In this document: one piece after another, positions 63,109 to 64,000 of the stretch
How positions within the stretch are numbered: position 1 is the first letter of the stretch
Layout of the letters: each line of letters opens with the position of its first letter
Source: Pedobacter cryophilus
GTDB lineage: Bacteria > Bacteroidota > Bacteroidia > Sphingobacteriales > Sphingobacteriaceae
Length of the DNA: 64,000 nt
NCBI RefSeq assembly: GCF_005116455.1
Contig: NZ_SWBP01000001.1
Span: 620,001 to 684,000 of the forward strand
Direction: 5' to 3'
The notes under the pieces: generated by a model
Database searches by the model: none
What the model saw: only the letters and a program-made list of their open reading frames with translations
Told to the model about the DNA's origin: nothing
Position numbers and translations under genes: made by a program

Positions 63109-64000
63109 TTATTTGGTTAACTCAGCAATGCCACCTTTTTTACTATCTACTTTAACAGTGTATTTAGTGCCGCCTTGTACAATCCACCTTACTACCACCA
63201 TATTCTGACCTCCAATATTATTCACTTTAATTACCGTTGGATTTACTTTTTGTTCGGTAGCAATATTCAAGTCTTTATTCTGGACAATCATGCCAGCTAA
63301 AACTTTTCCACCGGTTAAAGAGACCAAATCAGGCACTTCAATATTGTATTTTAAATCTTGAGAAGCATGTGTAGGCATCATTCTTTTATTGGCAATAGTT
63401 GCCGTTACTTCTTTTAATCCGTTGCCCAAATCTTTCACCTCTATATCATCTACTGATAGTTTTGGGGTATGGTAAGCATGGTAAAAAGTGAAAGCCATAT
63501 TTCTATGCGCATCAGATTCTAATAAAAAACCAGGGTGTGTTCTGCCAAAAGTCTTTTTAAACCCGCCAATTTCAATATCACCAAATTGTGGGTGTTTAAA
63601 TGGTTTCCAATCTACAAAAGCATCCTTAAACAATAGATATTTATCAAAATTGTACGATGTGGATTGTGGGTCTGTATCAGCTTTGCTAAAATATTGGAAA
63701 CTGTTCCACAACTCGTTAGAGAAAGTATAAATTCCTCTACTTCCGTAAAACCAATCCAACTCGCCACCAAAAACAGAATATAAATCTTTATAAACTACTA
63801 AATATCTATATCCAGGAATCAATTCTTCTCCTTTTTTACCTAAAGCATCATAAACCCTAACATCTTCACGGTTATAAGTTCCTTCATCTTCTGCCGCACC
63901 TGGGCCACGTAAAATCATCCCGCCATTGTTGTGGTAAGATTGTGCTGCGGCTATGTTTGGGTGTTTTAATACAAAATCTGCAACAGCTCTGTTTTCGGGA
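63109..64000 (-). CDS. M14-family metallocarboxypeptidase, C-terminal part
   Basis: The last 297 codons of a gene entering from the right edge; the frame is open to base 64000. SYHNNGGMILRGPG contains the third zinc ligand His of M14 peptidases, and YTFSNELW holds the catalytic Glu. After the catalytic domain a beta-rich tail (about the last 100 residues) follows. It differs from the complete M14 protein at 17-18.8 kb. Lack of the N-terminus prevents judging export, though family relatives in Bacteroidota are secreted. Confidence 0.88.
   Translation of the reverse strand, partial: PENRAVADFVLKHPNIAAAQSYHNNGGMILRGPGAAEDEGTYNREDVRVYDALGKKGEELIPGYRYLVVYKDLYSVFGGELDWFYGSRGIYTFSNELWNSFQYFSKADTDPQSTSYNFDKYLLFKDAFVDWKPFKHPQFGDIEIGGFKKTFGRTHPGFLLESDAHRNMAFTFYHAYHTPKLSVDDIEVKDLGNGLKEVTATIANKRMMPTHASQDLKYNIEVPDLVSLTGGKVLAGMIVQNKDLNIATEQKVNPTVIKVNNIGGQNMVVVRWIVQGGTKYTVKVDSKKGGIAELTK

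Noticed and set aside
1-64000. Defence systems, integrases, transposases, tRNA or rRNA genes
   Set aside because: None was recognised on either strand after reading all longer frames and gaps; subtle cases would need database search.

Overview
The window looks like a chromosomal segment of a Bacteroidota bacterium, most likely a Sphingobacteriaceae (Pedobacter-like) member. The DNA is AT-rich. It carries a SusC/SusD pair, a DUF4270 lipoprotein beside glmS, many lipoproteins whose lipobox Cys is near residue 20, and promoter-like TAnnTTTG (-7) plus TTG (-33) elements instead of sigma70 boxes. Shine-Dalgarno sites are weak or absent, and at least six well-conserved genes appear to start at TTG. 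No tRNA, rRNA, CRISPR array, transposase, integrase or prophage was seen; the segment is mostly housekeeping plus one accessory carbohydrate locus.

Layout. 1-1.6 kb (-): small membrane protein, ridA, EamA transporter and the start of recG in one tight operon. 1.6-5.4 kb: an OmpA-type outer-membrane protein, an Xaa-Pro aminopeptidase and a MeaB-type GTPase. 5.4-11.1 kb (+): surface-glycan cluster (O-antigen ligase, two GT2 glycosyltransferases, FkbM methyltransferase, MsbA-like exporter) behind a good promoter. 11.4-16.4 kb (-): rimP-nusA-infB, with a perfect stem-loop at the predicted mRNA 5' end. 16.4-20.2 kb (-): five-gene run from an outer-membrane barrel to rhomboid. 20.3-27.3 kb: pepT, rarA, an M1 aminopeptidase and a TlpA-like lipoprotein, with a repeat block at 21.5 kb. 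27.4-31.4 kb (-): acyl-CoA dehydrogenase, then panC-panD-flippase-like-rfaE2. 31.5-36.7 kb (+): glycogen-synthase-like protein, DUF4270 lipoprotein, glmS and an OxyR with both redox cysteines. 36.8-39.9 kb (-): orphan PAS histidine kinase and a DCC thiol protein.

40.0-54.4 kb is a polysaccharide utilization locus: SusC, SusD, two surface lipoproteins, a GH16 endo-glucanase and a GH3 beta-glucosidase on the minus strand, with a divergent membrane-spanning regulator (beta-propeller, Y_Y_Y, TM, LuxR helix-turn-helix). The enzymes suggest a beta-1,3-glucan such as laminarin. 54.5-64 kb: M48 protease, an atypical photolyase/cryptochrome, rmuC, M20 amidohydrolase, a small lipoprotein, radA and the C-terminal part of an M14 carboxypeptidase.

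No clear-cut new multi-gene system was found. The best leads are regulatory or structural: the 5' stem-loop of rimP-nusA-infB, a terminator hairpin ending at the base before the glmS ATG, an ATAG-N7-CTAT site in front of oxyR, an inverted repeat upstream of susC, a terminator inside the PUL, a photolyase lacking the usual Asn/Trp FAD segment, and three related intergenic repeats.
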